Below, one piece after another: positions 17,453 to 26,564 of a DNA stretch of 64,000 bases. Below the pieces are notes generated by a model that saw nothing but the letters and a program-made list of their open reading frames with translations, was not told the origin of the DNA and searched no databases. Source of the DNA: Candidatus Viridilinea mediisalina (GTDB lineage Bacteria; Chloroflexota; Chloroflexia; Chloroflexales; Chloroflexaceae); contig NZ_NQWI01000004.1 in the NCBI RefSeq assembly GCF_002532535.1, forward strand, positions 1-64,000, written 5' to 3'. The translations under genes were made by a program, and so were the position numbers. Every line of letters starts with the position of its first letter. The first letter of the stretch is position 1.

Positions 17453-17600
17453 GGCGAAGGCTTGTTAGCGCGAAGAAGCCCTGGGCTCGTAGGGATGCGT
17501 CGCGTTGGCTGAGCTTGTCGAAGCCACCGCGACGTTGGCTTCGACAGGCTCAGCCAACGTCGCGGCCCAGAACTTTTTCGTGCTAACAAAGGCTTCGCCT
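17453..17600. repeat. Composite palindrome with TTGTTAGC outer arms
   Basis: Outer arms of the GGCGAAGGCTTGTTAGCGCG type (from 17453) and their near reverse complement (to 17600) flank an inner inverted repeat, 17503-17525 against 17537-17559, matching at 22 of 23 positions (CGTTGGCTGAGC…). The TTGTTAGC/GCTAACAA arms resemble those of the composite at 2071-2304, although the inner palindrome is unrelated. The inner GGCTTCGACAGGCTCAGCC word is common in many bacterial genomes. Confidence 0.7.
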
Positions 17601-17643
17601 CCGCGCCTCCGCGCAAGTAAAGTGGCTACGAACCATCCCACAA

Positions 17644-17652
17644 TGGTATAAT
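17644..17652 (+). promoter_or_regulatory. uvrB promoter, extended -10
   Basis: TGGTATAAT contains a perfect TATAAT (17647-17652) with the extended TG. The -35 region (TGGCTA, 17623-17628) is weak. It lies 37 bp before the uvrB ATG. No recognisable SOS box was seen. Confidence 0.6.
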
Positions 17653-17689
17653 ACACATATCTTGCCCCTTTCAGTCATGGAGCAATGGT

Positions 17690-19684
17690 ATGTCCTTTCG
17701 TGTTGCGGCACCTTACCAGCCGAGTGGCGATCAGCCTGAAGCAATTACAAAACTTGTCGCCGGCCTGCAACAAGGCTTGCGTCATCAGACCCTGCTTGGT
17801 GCGACGGGCACCGGCAAGACGGCGGTCATGTCGTGGATCTTTGAGCAGGTGCAACGCCCGACGCTAGTATTGGCCCACAATAAGACCTTGGTCTCGCAGT
17901 TGTGGGCCGAGTTCCGCGATTTTTTGCCCGATGCTGCGGTTGAGATGTTTATTTCCTACTACGATGAGTATACGCCTGAAGCCTATGTGCCCTCGAAGGA
18001 TCTCTATATCGAAAAAGAGGCATCCATCAATGAGGAGATTGACCGCTTGCGCCACGCTGCAACCCAGGCGCTCTTTACGCGCCAGGATGTGCTGATTGTT
18101 GCTTCGGTTTCCGCGATCTATGGCCTCGGTTCGCCCCACGACTATGGGCAAGTGATGCTGAAATTGCGTCAAGGCGAGGTTCGCAACCGCGACAAACTGA
18201 TGCGTCAGTTGCTTGATCTCCAGTTTGAACGCAACGATATTGATTTCCACCGGGGTACCTTCCGCGTGCGCGGTGATACCCTTGATATTATGCCCGCCAA
18301 TAGCGAGATCGCGTTGCGCTTGGAGTTCTGGGGCGATGAACTGGAGAAGGTGAGCGAGTTTGATCCACTTACCGGCGAGGTACTCGTGGTACGCACCATG
18401 GCCGAGATCTATCCGGCGAAGCACTTTGTGACCACCAAGGAGCAGCTTGGGAGAGCCGTGCAGCAGATTCAGGAGGAGGTCACCACCCGCCTGCAACAAC
18501 TTGAGGCCGAGGGGAAGCAACTGGAGGCTGCCCGCCTCAAACAGCGCACCATGTACGACCTTGAGATGCTCTCAGAAGTGGGGTACTGCTCAGGCATCGA
18601 GAACTACTCGCGCCATATGGATGGCCGTGAGGCGGGCCAGACGCCATGGACGCTGCTTGACTATTTTCCCGATGACTTCTTGCTCTTTGTAGACGAGAGC
18701 CACATTACGCTCCCTCAGGTACGCGGCATGTTCCTAGGCGATCGTCAGCGCAAGCAGACCTTGGTAGACTACGGCTTTCGGCTGCCCTCGGCCCTCGATA
18801 ATCGCCCGCTCAAGTTTGAAGAGTTTAGCCAGCAGCTCTACCAGGTAATCTATGTCTCGGCGACGCCCGGCCCGTTTGAACGCGAACAGAGCGAACAGAC
18901 GGTTGAGCAGATCATTCGGCCCACTGGACTGATCGATCCGGTGGTGCTAGTGCGCCCCACCCAAGGCCAAGTGGATGATCTGATCGCCGAGGTACGTGCG
19001 CGTACCGCCAAAGGCCAACGCGCCCTGGTGACCACCTTGACCAAGCGGATGGCTGAGGATTTGGCCGACTACCTCAAGGAGATTGGGATTCGCACGATGT
19101 ATCTCCATGCTGATATTGATACCATCGAGCGAGTCGAGATTCTGCGCGATCTGCGTTTAGGTGTCTATGATGTGGTGGTAGGCATCAATTTGCTGCGTGA
19201 AGGTTTGGATCTGCCCGAAGTGAGCCTCGTCTGCATCCTCGATGCTGATAAAGAGGGCTTCCTGCGCTCCGAGACCTCGTTGATCCAGACGATTGGCCGT
19301 GCGGCACGTCACATTGAGGGTACGGTGATCATGTATGCTGATACGCAGACACCTTCGATGCAGGCGGCACTGCGCGAAACCCAGCGTCGCCGCGACATCC
19401 AGCATGCCCACAACCTGCGGAACAACATCACGCCAGTGGGCATCAGTAAAGGCGTGCGTGACCTCACCGACCGCATGCGCCGCATGGCGGAAGAACGGAG
19501 CGAATACCAGGTCAACGCCAGCCCGACGCCAGCCAGCCCAGCCATGCCCCGCGATGAACTCCAAAAGCTGATCAACGATCTCGAAAAGCAGATGAAGCAG
19601 GCTGCCCGCGATCTCCAGTTTGAGCAGGCCGCCACCTTGCGTGATCAGATTGTGGAACTACGAAAGACCCTTGCACTAGCGTAA
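17690..19684 (+). CDS. uvrB: Excinuclease ABC subunit B
   Basis: DNA damage-verifying helicase of nucleotide excision repair, working with UvrA and UvrC. The 664 residues have the P-loop GATGTGKT (37-44) and a beta-hairpin region including [20 protein letters not shown]. The family-typical DEAD-like box is LLFVDESH, and helicase motifs [12 protein letters not shown] and QTIGRAARH are present. A C-terminal UVR domain ([13 protein letters not shown]…[10 protein letters not shown]) binds UvrC. A TATAAT extended -10 and a GGAG element precede it. It is followed after 3 bp by a NERD-domain gene and is probably co-transcribed with it. Confidence 0.97.
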   Translation: MSFRVAAPYQPSGDQPEAITKLVAGLQQGLRHQTLLGATGTGKTAVMSWIFEQVQRPTLVLAHNKTLVSQLWAEFRDFLPDAAVEMFISYYDEYTPEAYVPSKDLYIEKEASINEEIDRLRHAATQALFTRQDVLIVASVSAIYGLGSPHDYGQVMLKLRQGEVRNRDKLMRQLLDLQFERNDIDFHRGTFRVRGDTLDIMPANSEIALRLEFWGDELEKVSEFDPLTGEVLVVRTMAEIYPAKHFVTTKEQLGRAVQQIQEEVTTRLQQLEAEGKQLEAARLKQRTMYDLEMLSEVGYCSGIENYSRHMDGREAGQTPWTLLDYFPDDFLLFVDESHITLPQVRGMFLGDRQRKQTLVDYGFRLPSALDNRPLKFEEFSQQLYQVIYVSATPGPFEREQSEQTVEQIIRPTGLIDPVVLVRPTQGQVDDLIAEVRARTAKGQRALVTTLTKRMAEDLADYLKEIGIRTMYLHADIDTIERVEILRDLRLGVYDVVVGINLLREGLDLPEVSLVCILDADKEGFLRSETSLIQTIGRAARHIEGTVIMYADTQTPSMQAALRETQRRRDIQHAHNLRNNITPVGISKGVRDLTDRMRRMAEERSEYQVNASPTPASPAMPRDELQKLINDLEKQMKQAARDLQFEQAATLRDQIVELRKTLALA

Positions 19685-19687
19685 CCT

Positions 19688-21007
19688 ATGGCTGTCCAAG
19701 TCTGGATTGGCGAAACGCCAGAACACCCCAACGAGCGCCGGGCAATTATGGCCCTGGCCAATGGCCTCCACGAGTTGGAGGGCCTCTATCTGATTCTGGC
19801 CAATTTTAGTGTGGGGGGGCGCACGGTTGACCTCGTGATCATCAAGCATGATGCAATCTTTATTCTTGAATTGAAACATTGCGACGGACGAGTCTTAGGT
19901 AGCGTCAATGGGCCTTGGTTTGTTGAAGGGCGCAACGGCGAACGCAAACGGCTCAATCCGGGGCGCAAAAATCCCTATAACCAGGTCATCTCCTACTTCC
20001 ACGCGCTGACCAACTTCCTCAATGAGCATCGGCGCGAGTTCCTCTCGGCCCAAAAAACCAATGATGTTGATTTTCGTACCTGTAAGCGCGCCGTTGTGCT
20101 GGCGCCAAGCATCCAGGATGGGAGCGAGATTGAACTGGATTGGAAGGTGGAACTGAAGGGGCTTGATGAACTACCAGCCTACCTGATCACCGAGCGCTCC
20201 TCCGAAATTCAGCTCAACGAAGAAGAGATGCTCGCCATCCCGGCGTTGCTGCACTGCACCCCTTGGCACGAGATCAACACGGTGCTGCGCGGGGTGGTAC
20301 CCGATCCAAACAGCATCGCCGATCCCTTAGATACGATCACTACCAGTGAAGCAACGCAAACCATAGGGCAACCACCTGCACTGGAAGAGCCACCGAGCCC
20401 TGCGGTACCACCAATGGCCGCGTGGCGCGCCATTACCGCCGTTGCGCTCGTCTTTGCTGCCATTCTCGTGCTGGCGCTGCTTTTGCGCCCGGTGCAAAGC
20501 CTGCCTGTCGCCGACGCTCCCGCCCGCTTACCGGAGATCAATGGCATGCCAACAGGCGATGCGTTCCCCATCATTATTGCTGGCGACGCAGCACGCTGCC
20601 AGTGGACAGGCTACCAACTCGTAGCCAAACGCTACGATCCCGCCACACGCAGTTGGCTCAGTGTCGCGGAGGGTGCAGCAACGCCCGAAGTGATCATCGC
20701 GCTAGAACAGGTCGCCGCATGTAGTGGCACCATCGAACTCACCTGGAGTGTCCAGAACAACTGGGATCGCCCAATTGAATTTCCGCTCCAAGCAGCCAAT
20801 ATCAAGATCAGCGATGGCTTAGGCAACCAATATCCCATTGATGACAACGCCTCAAGCCCAGCCACCCTCGTTATCGCAGCGGGCAACCAAGCACGAGGCA
20901 GCGTCAACGTCAACCGCCCCCTGAGCAGCAGTGCCACCTCATTGCTTGTGCGCCTGCGCGATCAACCCTTCGGTGAAGCGAGCTTTGTGGTCGCCTTGCA
21001 GCCGTAG
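19688..21007 (+). CDS. NERD-domain membrane protein with C-terminal extracytoplasmic domain
   Basis: 439 residues. Residues about 12-130 form a nuclease-related (NERD) domain with a PD-(D/E)XK-like core: D48 in VDLVIIKHD and E61-x-K63 in ILELKH. A Pro-rich linker leads to one transmembrane helix (about 247-266) and then a roughly 170-residue domain rich in beta-strand pattern (SGTIELTWSVQNNWDRPIEF) that would face outward. The stop of uvrB is 3 bp upstream, suggesting one transcript. NERD domains are predicted nucleases, but activity is not shown here. The pairing of a nuclease-like cytosolic domain with an outside sensor-like domain is unusual. Confidence 0.75.
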   Translation: MAVQVWIGETPEHPNERRAIMALANGLHELEGLYLILANFSVGGRTVDLVIIKHDAIFILELKHCDGRVLGSVNGPWFVEGRNGERKRLNPGRKNPYNQVISYFHALTNFLNEHRREFLSAQKTNDVDFRTCKRAVVLAPSIQDGSEIELDWKVELKGLDELPAYLITERSSEIQLNEEEMLAIPALLHCTPWHEINTVLRGVVPDPNSIADPLDTITTSEATQTIGQPPALEEPPSPAVPPMAAWRAITAVALVFAAILVLALLLRPVQSLPVADAPARLPEINGMPTGDAFPIIIAGDAARCQWTGYQLVAKRYDPATRSWLSVAEGAATPEVIIALEQVAACSGTIELTWSVQNNWDRPIEFPLQAANIKISDGLGNQYPIDDNASSPATLVIAAGNQARGSVNVNRPLSSSATSLLVRLRDQPFGEASFVVALQP

Positions 21008-21068
21008 GAAGAGGACGCAGAGGACGCAGAGGGTTTCACCACAGAGGCACAGAGGACACAGAGGGTTT
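21008..21068. repeat. CACAGAGG short-unit array
   Basis: GAGGACGCAGAGGACGCAGAGG runs into the ACCACAGAGGCACAGAGGAC type seen also near 3900, 13810 and 52730. It starts directly at the stop of the NERD gene. Confidence 0.6.
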
Positions 21069-21114
21069 ATAGGGGAATTTTCAGAATCGTGCTTTTAGCT
21101 TTACTGTCGTAGTC

Positions 21115-21262
21115 GTAGTGCCGACTTATGGTCTTCCAGACCTCGCAGATCTGGCATATCTATCAGGTCTAGTCCGTGCCGCGACACCGGATTAATTTCT
21201 GGAAGACCATTAGTCGGCATCCGAGGGCTGTCGGCGACCTCAGCCGACTAAAGTCGGCACTC
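21115..21262. repeat. TAGTGCCGAC-family palindrome, copy 2, split by an insertion
   Basis: Matches the intact copies at 2220-2285 and 21310-21375, except that 81 bp of foreign DNA interrupt the left arm after GTAGTGCCGACTTA. The remainder (TTAGTCGGCATCCGAGGG onward) continues normally, so the uninterrupted ancestor can be reconstructed. Confidence 0.85.
21129..21209. mobile_element. 81-bp mini-transposon with 12-bp perfect terminal inverted repeats
   Basis: Ends are TGGTCTTCCAGA (21129-21140) and TCTGGAAGACCA (21198-21209), exact reverse complements. It is inserted into a repeat whose empty form is known from two other copies. The flanks read CTTA and TTAG, compatible with a TTA or TA target duplication. 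It is too short to code for a transposase, so it would depend on one supplied elsewhere. Confidence 0.75.
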
Positions 21263-21309
21263 CGTCGGAAGCCAAACTGTAAAGTGTCCTGAAACATCCC
21301 CTTACTGTC

Positions 21310-21375
21310 GTAGTGCCGACTTTAGTCGGCATCCGAGGGCTGTCGGCGACCTCAGCCGACTAAAGTCGGCACTAC
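21310..21375. repeat. TAGTGCCGAC-family palindrome, copy 3
   Basis: Intact copy with arms GTAGTGCCGACTTTAGTC (from 21310) and the reverse complement ending at 21375. It overlaps the 3' end of the Gfo/Idh gene: the stop codon and last residues of that protein lie inside the repeat. Confidence 0.85.
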
Positions 21376-22380
21376 CTGCGGCGCAAACTGCTCACTGTTG
21401 GCACGCCCGTGGCGCAGTAGTTCCTTGGCGAGGCGCAGAGCCCGTAGCCCATCTTCACCGCTCACCTTGGGCGGGTGCAGGCCGCGTACCGCATTGCCGA
21501 AGGCGCGCAACTGCTCAAGCAGCGGCTCACGCCGTGGCACCTTCAGGCGAATCACCCGGCCTTCCGTCACCCCGATGCGTGCGAGGTCTTGCCACTGCTT
21601 ACTCTGACACTCATCATTCTCGTAGAAGGTGAGGTCTTGGGTGAGGTAGTTGGCCACAAACATGCCCCGTTCGCCAATCACGCTCAACTCACGAATCTTG
21701 GTCGGGGTGAGCCAATTGATGTCTACATTACCCAGGATGCCATTCTCAAAGCGCAGAATGGCCGTGAACATATCCTCATGGGTGGTATGGATATGGCGGT
21801 GCAACTCGACATGCATACGGCTAATAGATGCGTCCAACAGGTAGCTCAGGATGTCCATTTCATGGGTAGCGAGATCAATCACCACGCCAACGTCCATGAT
21901 CCGTGGCGGGAAGGGGCCCACACGCCGCGTCGTCACTTGGAAAATCTGCCCCAATTCTTGAGCAAGCAGTTGCTGCTTCAAGGCAATGATCGCCGGATTG
22001 AAGCGCTCAATGTGGCCCACGGTCAGGACAACACCCGCTTGGTGCGCCGCATCAATAATCGCTTGACCCTGCTCTAGGGTGGCGGCAATCGGCTTTTCAA
22101 TCAGCAGCGCCACCTTATGTTCAATCACCGCATTGGCTACGGTGAAATGTTCAGCGGTGGGAACCACAATCGAAACCAGATCAAGTTGCTCTTGAGCGAA
22201 CATTGCTTCATAGCTGCTGTAAGCCTTGCAGCGATAGATCCCACCAATGCGCTCGGCTACGTCAAGGTTACGATCACACACTGCGGCCAGTTCAATATCA
22301 TCCATTCCAGCGTAGACCCGTGCATGGTTAGAGCCCATGCTGCCCACACCGATCACTGCGGCACGTAGTTGCTTTGTCAT
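21352..22380 (-). CDS. Gfo/Idh/MocA family oxidoreductase (sugar dehydrogenase)
   Basis: About 342 residues. The N-terminal Rossmann fold begins RAAVIGVGSMGSNHARV (GxGxxG at 11-16), and the family EKP motif appears in LLIEKPIAAT. The C-terminal alpha/beta dehydrogenase domain follows. Such enzymes oxidise or reduce sugar nucleotides, for example at C3 of UDP-sugars before DegT-type transamination. That role fits the DegT gene in the same cluster, but the substrate is not determined. The frame is open further upstream, but the ATG at 22380 begins the Rossmann strand and lies 1 bp after the upstream gene's stop. The C-terminal VVPTLVG is encoded by an invading palindromic repeat. Confidence 0.88.
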   Translation of the reverse strand: MTKQLRAAVIGVGSMGSNHARVYAGMDDIELAAVCDRNLDVAERIGGIYRCKAYSSYEAMFAQEQLDLVSIVVPTAEHFTVANAVIEHKVALLIEKPIAATLEQGQAIIDAAHQAGVVLTVGHIERFNPAIIALKQQLLAQELGQIFQVTTRRVGPFPPRIMDVGVVIDLATHEMDILSYLLDASISRMHVELHRHIHTTHEDMFTAILRFENGILGNVDINWLTPTKIRELSVIGERGMFVANYLTQDLTFYENDECQSKQWQDLARIGVTEGRVIRLKVPRREPLLEQLRAFGNAVRGLHPPKVSGEDGLRALRLAKELLRHGRANSEQFAPQVVPTLVG

Positions 22381-22381
22381 C

Positions 22382-23872
22382 TTAATATGCCCCTCGTCCA
22401 GAAATAACCACTTGTATCGTGCGTGAAATAATGTGCATATCGAGCCAAAGTGAATAGTTGCGGATGTAGTGCATATCGAGCCGTACACGATCTTCGTAGC
22501 CCAAGTCGCTACGCCCACTAATCTGCCAAAGGCCCGTCAGACCGGGGCGCACGGTGAAGAGATTGTGGCGCCAGCGCCCAAAGACCTCCAACTCTTCAAC
22601 CGTAATCATGCGTGGGCCGACAATACTCATCTGACCAAGCAGGATATTGACCAACTGAGGCAACTCGTCAATACTCGTGCGCCGGATGAAGCGCCCAAGC
22701 TTGGTAATGCGCGGGTCGTCTTTGAGCTTGCCGTGCTGCTTCAATTCCTGATGCTGCTCTGGGGTCAGCAGGCTATTGCCCTCAATTCGCATCGAACGAA
22801 ACTTGTAGGCATCAAAGGTCTTGTTGCCCACCCCCATGACACGACGGCGGTGAATGATTGGCCCTGGACTATCCAAGCGAATCATGATTGCGACGATGAT
22901 CAGGAGCGGACTAAGCAGCAACAGGCCAAAGAAGGCCCCAACGCGGTCAATCATCGCCTTGATGAAGGCACGCACACCATTGATGCGCGTCTTGCTCAGG
23001 CTGAGCAGCGGCACCGCACCAAGCTCGTGGACATGCACACCAATCGTGAGAATCTCGAAGAGACCGGGGGCCAGTGAGACATTGAGGCGCTGGAGCGTCT
23101 CCATCGCGCCATAAATGGTAGCCATGCGCTCACGCACGAGGGCGGTATCGGTAATAATCACCGTATCCACGCCCGTTTCAGCCACAATCCGCTCAAAATC
23201 ACTGATCGGGCCAAGCACCTTGGTACCGGGAATGAGTTGGGTGTCGGGAGGCAAATGATCATCAACAAAACCGACAATCTGGATGCCACTAATCGGTGAG
23301 TTACTCAACTGCTCAGAGATGATCCGGCTCTCGGCATTAGCCCCAATAATTAGCACGCGCTGCTGCAATTTACCCTGACAGCGCAGACGGTAGACAACCC
23401 GGCGCGCCCCGAAGCGCCAGAGAATCGCCAAGCAGAGCGTCGCAAGCCACCCGATGATCAGCCAACCACGGGCAATGATGAAATCGGGCTGCACAAAGGT
23501 GATCATGATGACCATGAGCATGCCAAGCGAGCAGGCATTAAAGATACGTTCATACTCCTGCGTGCCCCCAAAGAGGTTACGCTGATCATAAAGACCATAA
23601 ACCCAAAAGAGCAGCAGCCAAGCCGGCACAAGAATGGCGATCAAGACCGCATAAAAAGCAGTGCGCGCACTGCCCTCATTGAAGAACTGCCACTCAAACT
23701 GGAAGCGCATAAAATAGGCAATCGCAAAGCCAATGGTCAGCACGAGCGCATCACCCAGGGCAATAATCAACAGGGTTGCGCGCATTTCACGCCGACGATC
23801 CTGATCCCTCGTATCAAGCTGTATAGTTGTTGTTGCGTTCATAACTTGGCTGCTCATGATTTTGCTCCACAT
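22382..23872 (-). CDS. Polyprenyl-phosphate sugar-1-phosphate transferase
   Basis: Initiates assembly of a lipid-linked glycan by moving a sugar phosphate onto undecaprenyl phosphate in the membrane. It has about four N-terminal transmembrane helices, a central Rossmann-like CoA-binding-type domain (RVLIIGANAESRIIS) and a fifth helix. The C-terminal bacterial sugar transferase domain shows KFRSM, LGRFIRRTSIDELPQLVNIL, MSIVGPRM and RPGLTGLWQISGR. The 496 residues are normal for the WbaP/CpsE type. Its ATG overlaps the stop of the upstream FAD gene (TGATG), indicating translational coupling. A second ATG at 23857 is an alternative start. Confidence 0.93.
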   Translation of the reverse strand: MWSKIMSSQVMNATTTIQLDTRDQDRRREMRATLLIIALGDALVLTIGFAIAYFMRFQFEWQFFNEGSARTAFYAVLIAILVPAWLLLFWVYGLYDQRNLFGGTQEYERIFNACSLGMLMVIMITFVQPDFIIARGWLIIGWLATLCLAILWRFGARRVVYRLRCQGKLQQRVLIIGANAESRIISEQLSNSPISGIQIVGFVDDHLPPDTQLIPGTKVLGPISDFERIVAETGVDTVIITDTALVRERMATIYGAMETLQRLNVSLAPGLFEILTIGVHVHELGAVPLLSLSKTRINGVRAFIKAMIDRVGAFFGLLLLSPLLIIVAIMIRLDSPGPIIHRRRVMGVGNKTFDAYKFRSMRIEGNSLLTPEQHQELKQHGKLKDDPRITKLGRFIRRTSIDELPQLVNILLGQMSIVGPRMITVEELEVFGRWRHNLFTVRPGLTGLWQISGRSDLGYEDRVRLDMHYIRNYSLWLDMHIISRTIQVVISGRGAY

Positions 23873-25224
23873 CACAAATTCATTAAGAGGTTGGAGTGCA
23901 GCATCGTTTTGGCACTTGTGGCATAGCGTAACTCAACGGCTACTTGGCGTGCAAAGCTACAGACCGATTCGCCATTGGTCAGTTGGGGGTAGATCTGGCT
24001 CGTATTGGCAAGGTACAAGCCATAGATGGCGCTCCGCATAGTGGGAATCAGGTCGGTCGCACCAACCGGATGGAGCGGTTCAACATAGCGTTCCCGCCCA
24101 ATCCGCATAGCCGCAATCGCACCATCGTGTAGGTTGGGGAACATCTGGCGTAGGTAGTTCAAAAAGGTTCGCTGCAACTCCTCATCATCCATGCTGGCAT
24201 AGGGGCTGCTGGGCGCAACATATTTGGGCAAGTAGACCAGATGGAAGCCCCCAACATGGCACGGATCGATCAGGTTGGTGGTTTCGATCACTCCGGTGAA
24301 GGGAATACGCTCGTCGGTAATGTTGAGCGTGTAGTAGGGTGTGAGGCTATGGCGTAGCACCAACAGCATGCACACGATCCCCAGGTAGCCGTCGAGTTGG
24401 CCCCACTGTGCATTGACCTGTGCGGCTTCAGGGGGCAACAGGCGGCGCGCAATCGGCGTCTGGGTGGTAAGAACCACATGGTTACTCGCCACTTCTTGGC
24501 CATCAACCTGAAGGCCAACTACCTGCTCACCAGCGATGCGGATCTGCTCAACCGTAGCACCCGTGGTAATGGTGCCCCCACGGGCACGCACCGCCGCCGC
24601 CAGAGCATCAATCAACTCCTGGTAGCCATTGGGCAGGTAGCACATCAACTCTTGGCTGCCATCTTTGCTGCGCGTATCGGTGGTACGCACCAAGCGCGAC
24701 CAGATGTAGGTTGCAGGCACTTGGCTAAAATCGCCATCAAACTTCGCCCGCAGCAGTGGCGTCCAGATATGGCGGGTCGCCTGTTCACCACTCAAGCCAT
24801 TGAGCCACTCTGCCACCGGCAACTGCTCAAGCTTGCGCCAATCCTTGATCTGGCGACAAGCCAAAATGGTATAAGCCAAACGCATGCGGTCGAGCATACT
24901 CAGTGGCGGAAAGCGCAAAAACTCAAGGGGCGTACTCATCGGATAGCTCTGTCCATCATGGTAGAAGCCCATCTTGGTGGACACCATCTGCACCCGCTTG
25001 CGTAGCCCCAATTCCTCCATCAAGCCCATCAAGGTGCGATCACTATTCAGGATCGCGTGGTAGTAGCGGTCACAACTCACGCCGCCAAGCTCATCAAGGG
25101 TGATGCGGCCCATAAGGCCCCCAAGCGTCTTGCTGCGCTCCCAGACACGTACCTGTTGGCCGCTCTTGAGCAACTCGTAGGCCATCGTAAGGCCCAAAAT
25201 ACCGCCACCAATAATGTCAATCAT
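23872..25224 (-). CDS. FAD-dependent oxidoreductase of the amine oxidase/protoporphyrinogen oxidase fold
   Basis: About 450 residues beginning MIDIIGGGILGLTMAYEL, a dinucleotide-binding motif for FAD. It continues with a GGLMGRITLDELGGVSCDRYYH segment, as in flavin enzymes found in polysaccharide clusters and related to UDP-galactopyranose mutase and desaturases. The exact reaction is unknown. The frame is open to 25437, but that part translates a G-rich repeat into low-complexity Pro/Arg sequence, so the ATG at 25224 is chosen. It overlaps the downstream sugar transferase gene by one base. Confidence 0.82.
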   Translation of the reverse strand: MIDIIGGGILGLTMAYELLKSGQQVRVWERSKTLGGLMGRITLDELGGVSCDRYYHAILNSDRTLMGLMEELGLRKRVQMVSTKMGFYHDGQSYPMSTPLEFLRFPPLSMLDRMRLAYTILACRQIKDWRKLEQLPVAEWLNGLSGEQATRHIWTPLLRAKFDGDFSQVPATYIWSRLVRTTDTRSKDGSQELMCYLPNGYQELIDALAAAVRARGGTITTGATVEQIRIAGEQVVGLQVDGQEVASNHVVLTTQTPIARRLLPPEAAQVNAQWGQLDGYLGIVCMLLVLRHSLTPYYTLNITDERIPFTGVIETTNLIDPCHVGGFHLVYLPKYVAPSSPYASMDDEELQRTFLNYLRQMFPNLHDGAIAAMRIGRERYVEPLHPVGATDLIPTMRSAIYGLYLANTSQIYPQLTNGESVCSFARQVAVELRYATSAKTMLHSNLLMNL

Positions 25225-25235
25225 AGTTTTTCTCT

Positions 25236-25456
25236 TAGGATCGTGGGCGGGTTTTTCGGGGCGGGCTTCGCCCGCCCCGAACCCCTCCCGTAGTTGTGTT
25301 GGGGCTACGCCCCAAACCCCGTTTTTTGGGGGGATGGGTTTTCGGGGAGGGCTTCGCCGCCCCCGAACCCCTCCCGTAGTTGTGTTGGGGCTACGCCCCA
25401 AACCCCGTTTTTTGGGGGGAGGCGAAGCCGCCCCCAAACCCCCGCCGGGGGCTTAA
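25236..25456. repeat. G-rich tandem palindromic repeat block
   Basis: Two roughly 86-bp units each contain a GGGGCGGGCTTCGCC-like palindrome, then CCCCTCCCGTAGTTGTG, a GGGGCTACGCCCC hairpin, and GTTTTTTGGGGGGA. A final AGGCGAAGCC segment closes the block. The many G runs could form quadruplexes on one strand. It lies between DegT and the FAD gene in an otherwise tightly packed cluster and may attenuate or terminate transcription there. Confidence 0.8.
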
Positions 25457-25481
25457 GGTCATGCGTATGGGCTACGCCCTC

Positions 25482-26564
25482 CTAACCGAGTTCTAGGCGG
25501 TTGACCGCAGCAGCAATGCGCTCCAGATCGGCTTCGTGCAAGCCGGGATGCACCGGTAGCGAGAGTACCTCTTGCGTGATCTGTTCTGCTACAGGTAACC
25601 GGACATTGTACCCCATGTCGCGGTAGAATGGTTGGTTTGGAATGAGTACCGGGTAGAAGATGGCATTCCCAATGCCTGCGTCGCTGAGTTGGTGGGCGGC
25701 GGCATCGCGGTTGCCACTGATCCGCAGGGTGTATTGGTGAAATACATGGCGCACAGCAGTACTACTGGTAGGCGTAGTGAGCAGGGGGTGCTTGATCTGC
25801 GCGTTGAGGAAGGCGGCATTGGCCATGCGCCGCGTCGTAAAATCTTCCAGCTTTGCCAATTGGGTCAGCCCAATCGCGGCCTGCAGGTCGGTCATGCGCA
25901 GGTTGTAGCCGAGCAGATCGTGGTAGTAGCGCACCCGGCTGCCGTGGTTGCGTAAGAGCCGCAAGCGTTCGGCAATCGCCGGATCATTGGTGGTGATGAT
26001 GCCCCCTTCGCCCGCCATAATGTTCTTGGTGGCATAGAGCGAAAAACAGGCTGTCCCAAAGCTACCCGTAGGCCGTCCGTGGTAGATCGCACCGACCGCT
26101 TGGGCGGCATCTTCGATCACCGCCAGCCCATGACGCTCGGCCAGGGCCAGCATGGCATCCATTTCTGCCGGATGGCCGTAGAGGTGTACGGGCATAATCG
26201 CCCGCGTGCGCTCATTGATCGCCGCCTCAATCTGCTCAACCGCAAGGTTAAAGGTTACAGGCTCAATGTCCACAAAGACCGGACGAGCGCCGGTCATCAG
26301 CACACTGTTGCCAGTCGCAATGAAGCTAAAGGGCGTCGTAATGACCTCATCGCCCGGGCCGATGCCATGGGCCAGCAGGGCCAAAAAGAGCGCAGCAGTA
26401 CCGTTGCTCACCGCAACGGCATGGGGCACCGCGCACACCTCAGCGAAGGCTGCCTCCAACGCGGCCACCCGTGGCCCCTGGGCCAGCATGCCCGAGCGCA
26501 GTACCTCCAGCACCGCATCTTCCTCTTCGCGGCCAATCAGTGGGCGTGAAAGCGGAATGTTCAT
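25482..26564 (-). CDS. DegT/DnrJ/EryC1/StrS family PLP-dependent sugar aminotransferase
   Basis: Transfers an amino group from glutamate to a keto sugar nucleotide. The 360 residues show the family landmarks: LSRPLIGREEEDAVLEVL at the N-terminus, SNGTAALFLAL for phosphate binding, IEDAAQAVGAIYHG, and the PLP-forming lysine K180 in SLYATKNIMAGEGG. The sugar position cannot be read from the sequence. Pairing with the Gfo/Idh dehydrogenase in this cluster suggests a 3-amino or 4-amino sugar. Its ATG overlaps the TGA of the upstream SIS gene (ATGA). Confidence 0.93.
   Translation of the reverse strand: MNIPLSRPLIGREEEDAVLEVLRSGMLAQGPRVAALEAAFAEVCAVPHAVAVSNGTAALFLALLAHGIGPGDEVITTPFSFIATGNSVLMTGARPVFVDIEPVTFNLAVEQIEAAINERTRAIMPVHLYGHPAEMDAMLALAERHGLAVIEDAAQAVGAIYHGRPTGSFGTACFSLYATKNIMAGEGGIITTNDPAIAERLRLLRNHGSRVRYYHDLLGYNLRMTDLQAAIGLTQLAKLEDFTTRRMANAAFLNAQIKHPLLTTPTSSTAVRHVFHQYTLRISGNRDAAAHQLSDAGIGNAIFYPVLIPNQPFYRDMGYNVRLPVAEQITQEVLSLPVHPGLHEADLERIAAAVNRLELG

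Noticed and set aside
17503-17559. Phage attachment site or specific operator for uvrB
   Set aside because: The GGCTTCGACAGGCTCAGCC inverted repeat is a word found widely in bacterial genomes; no integrase or phage gene is present.
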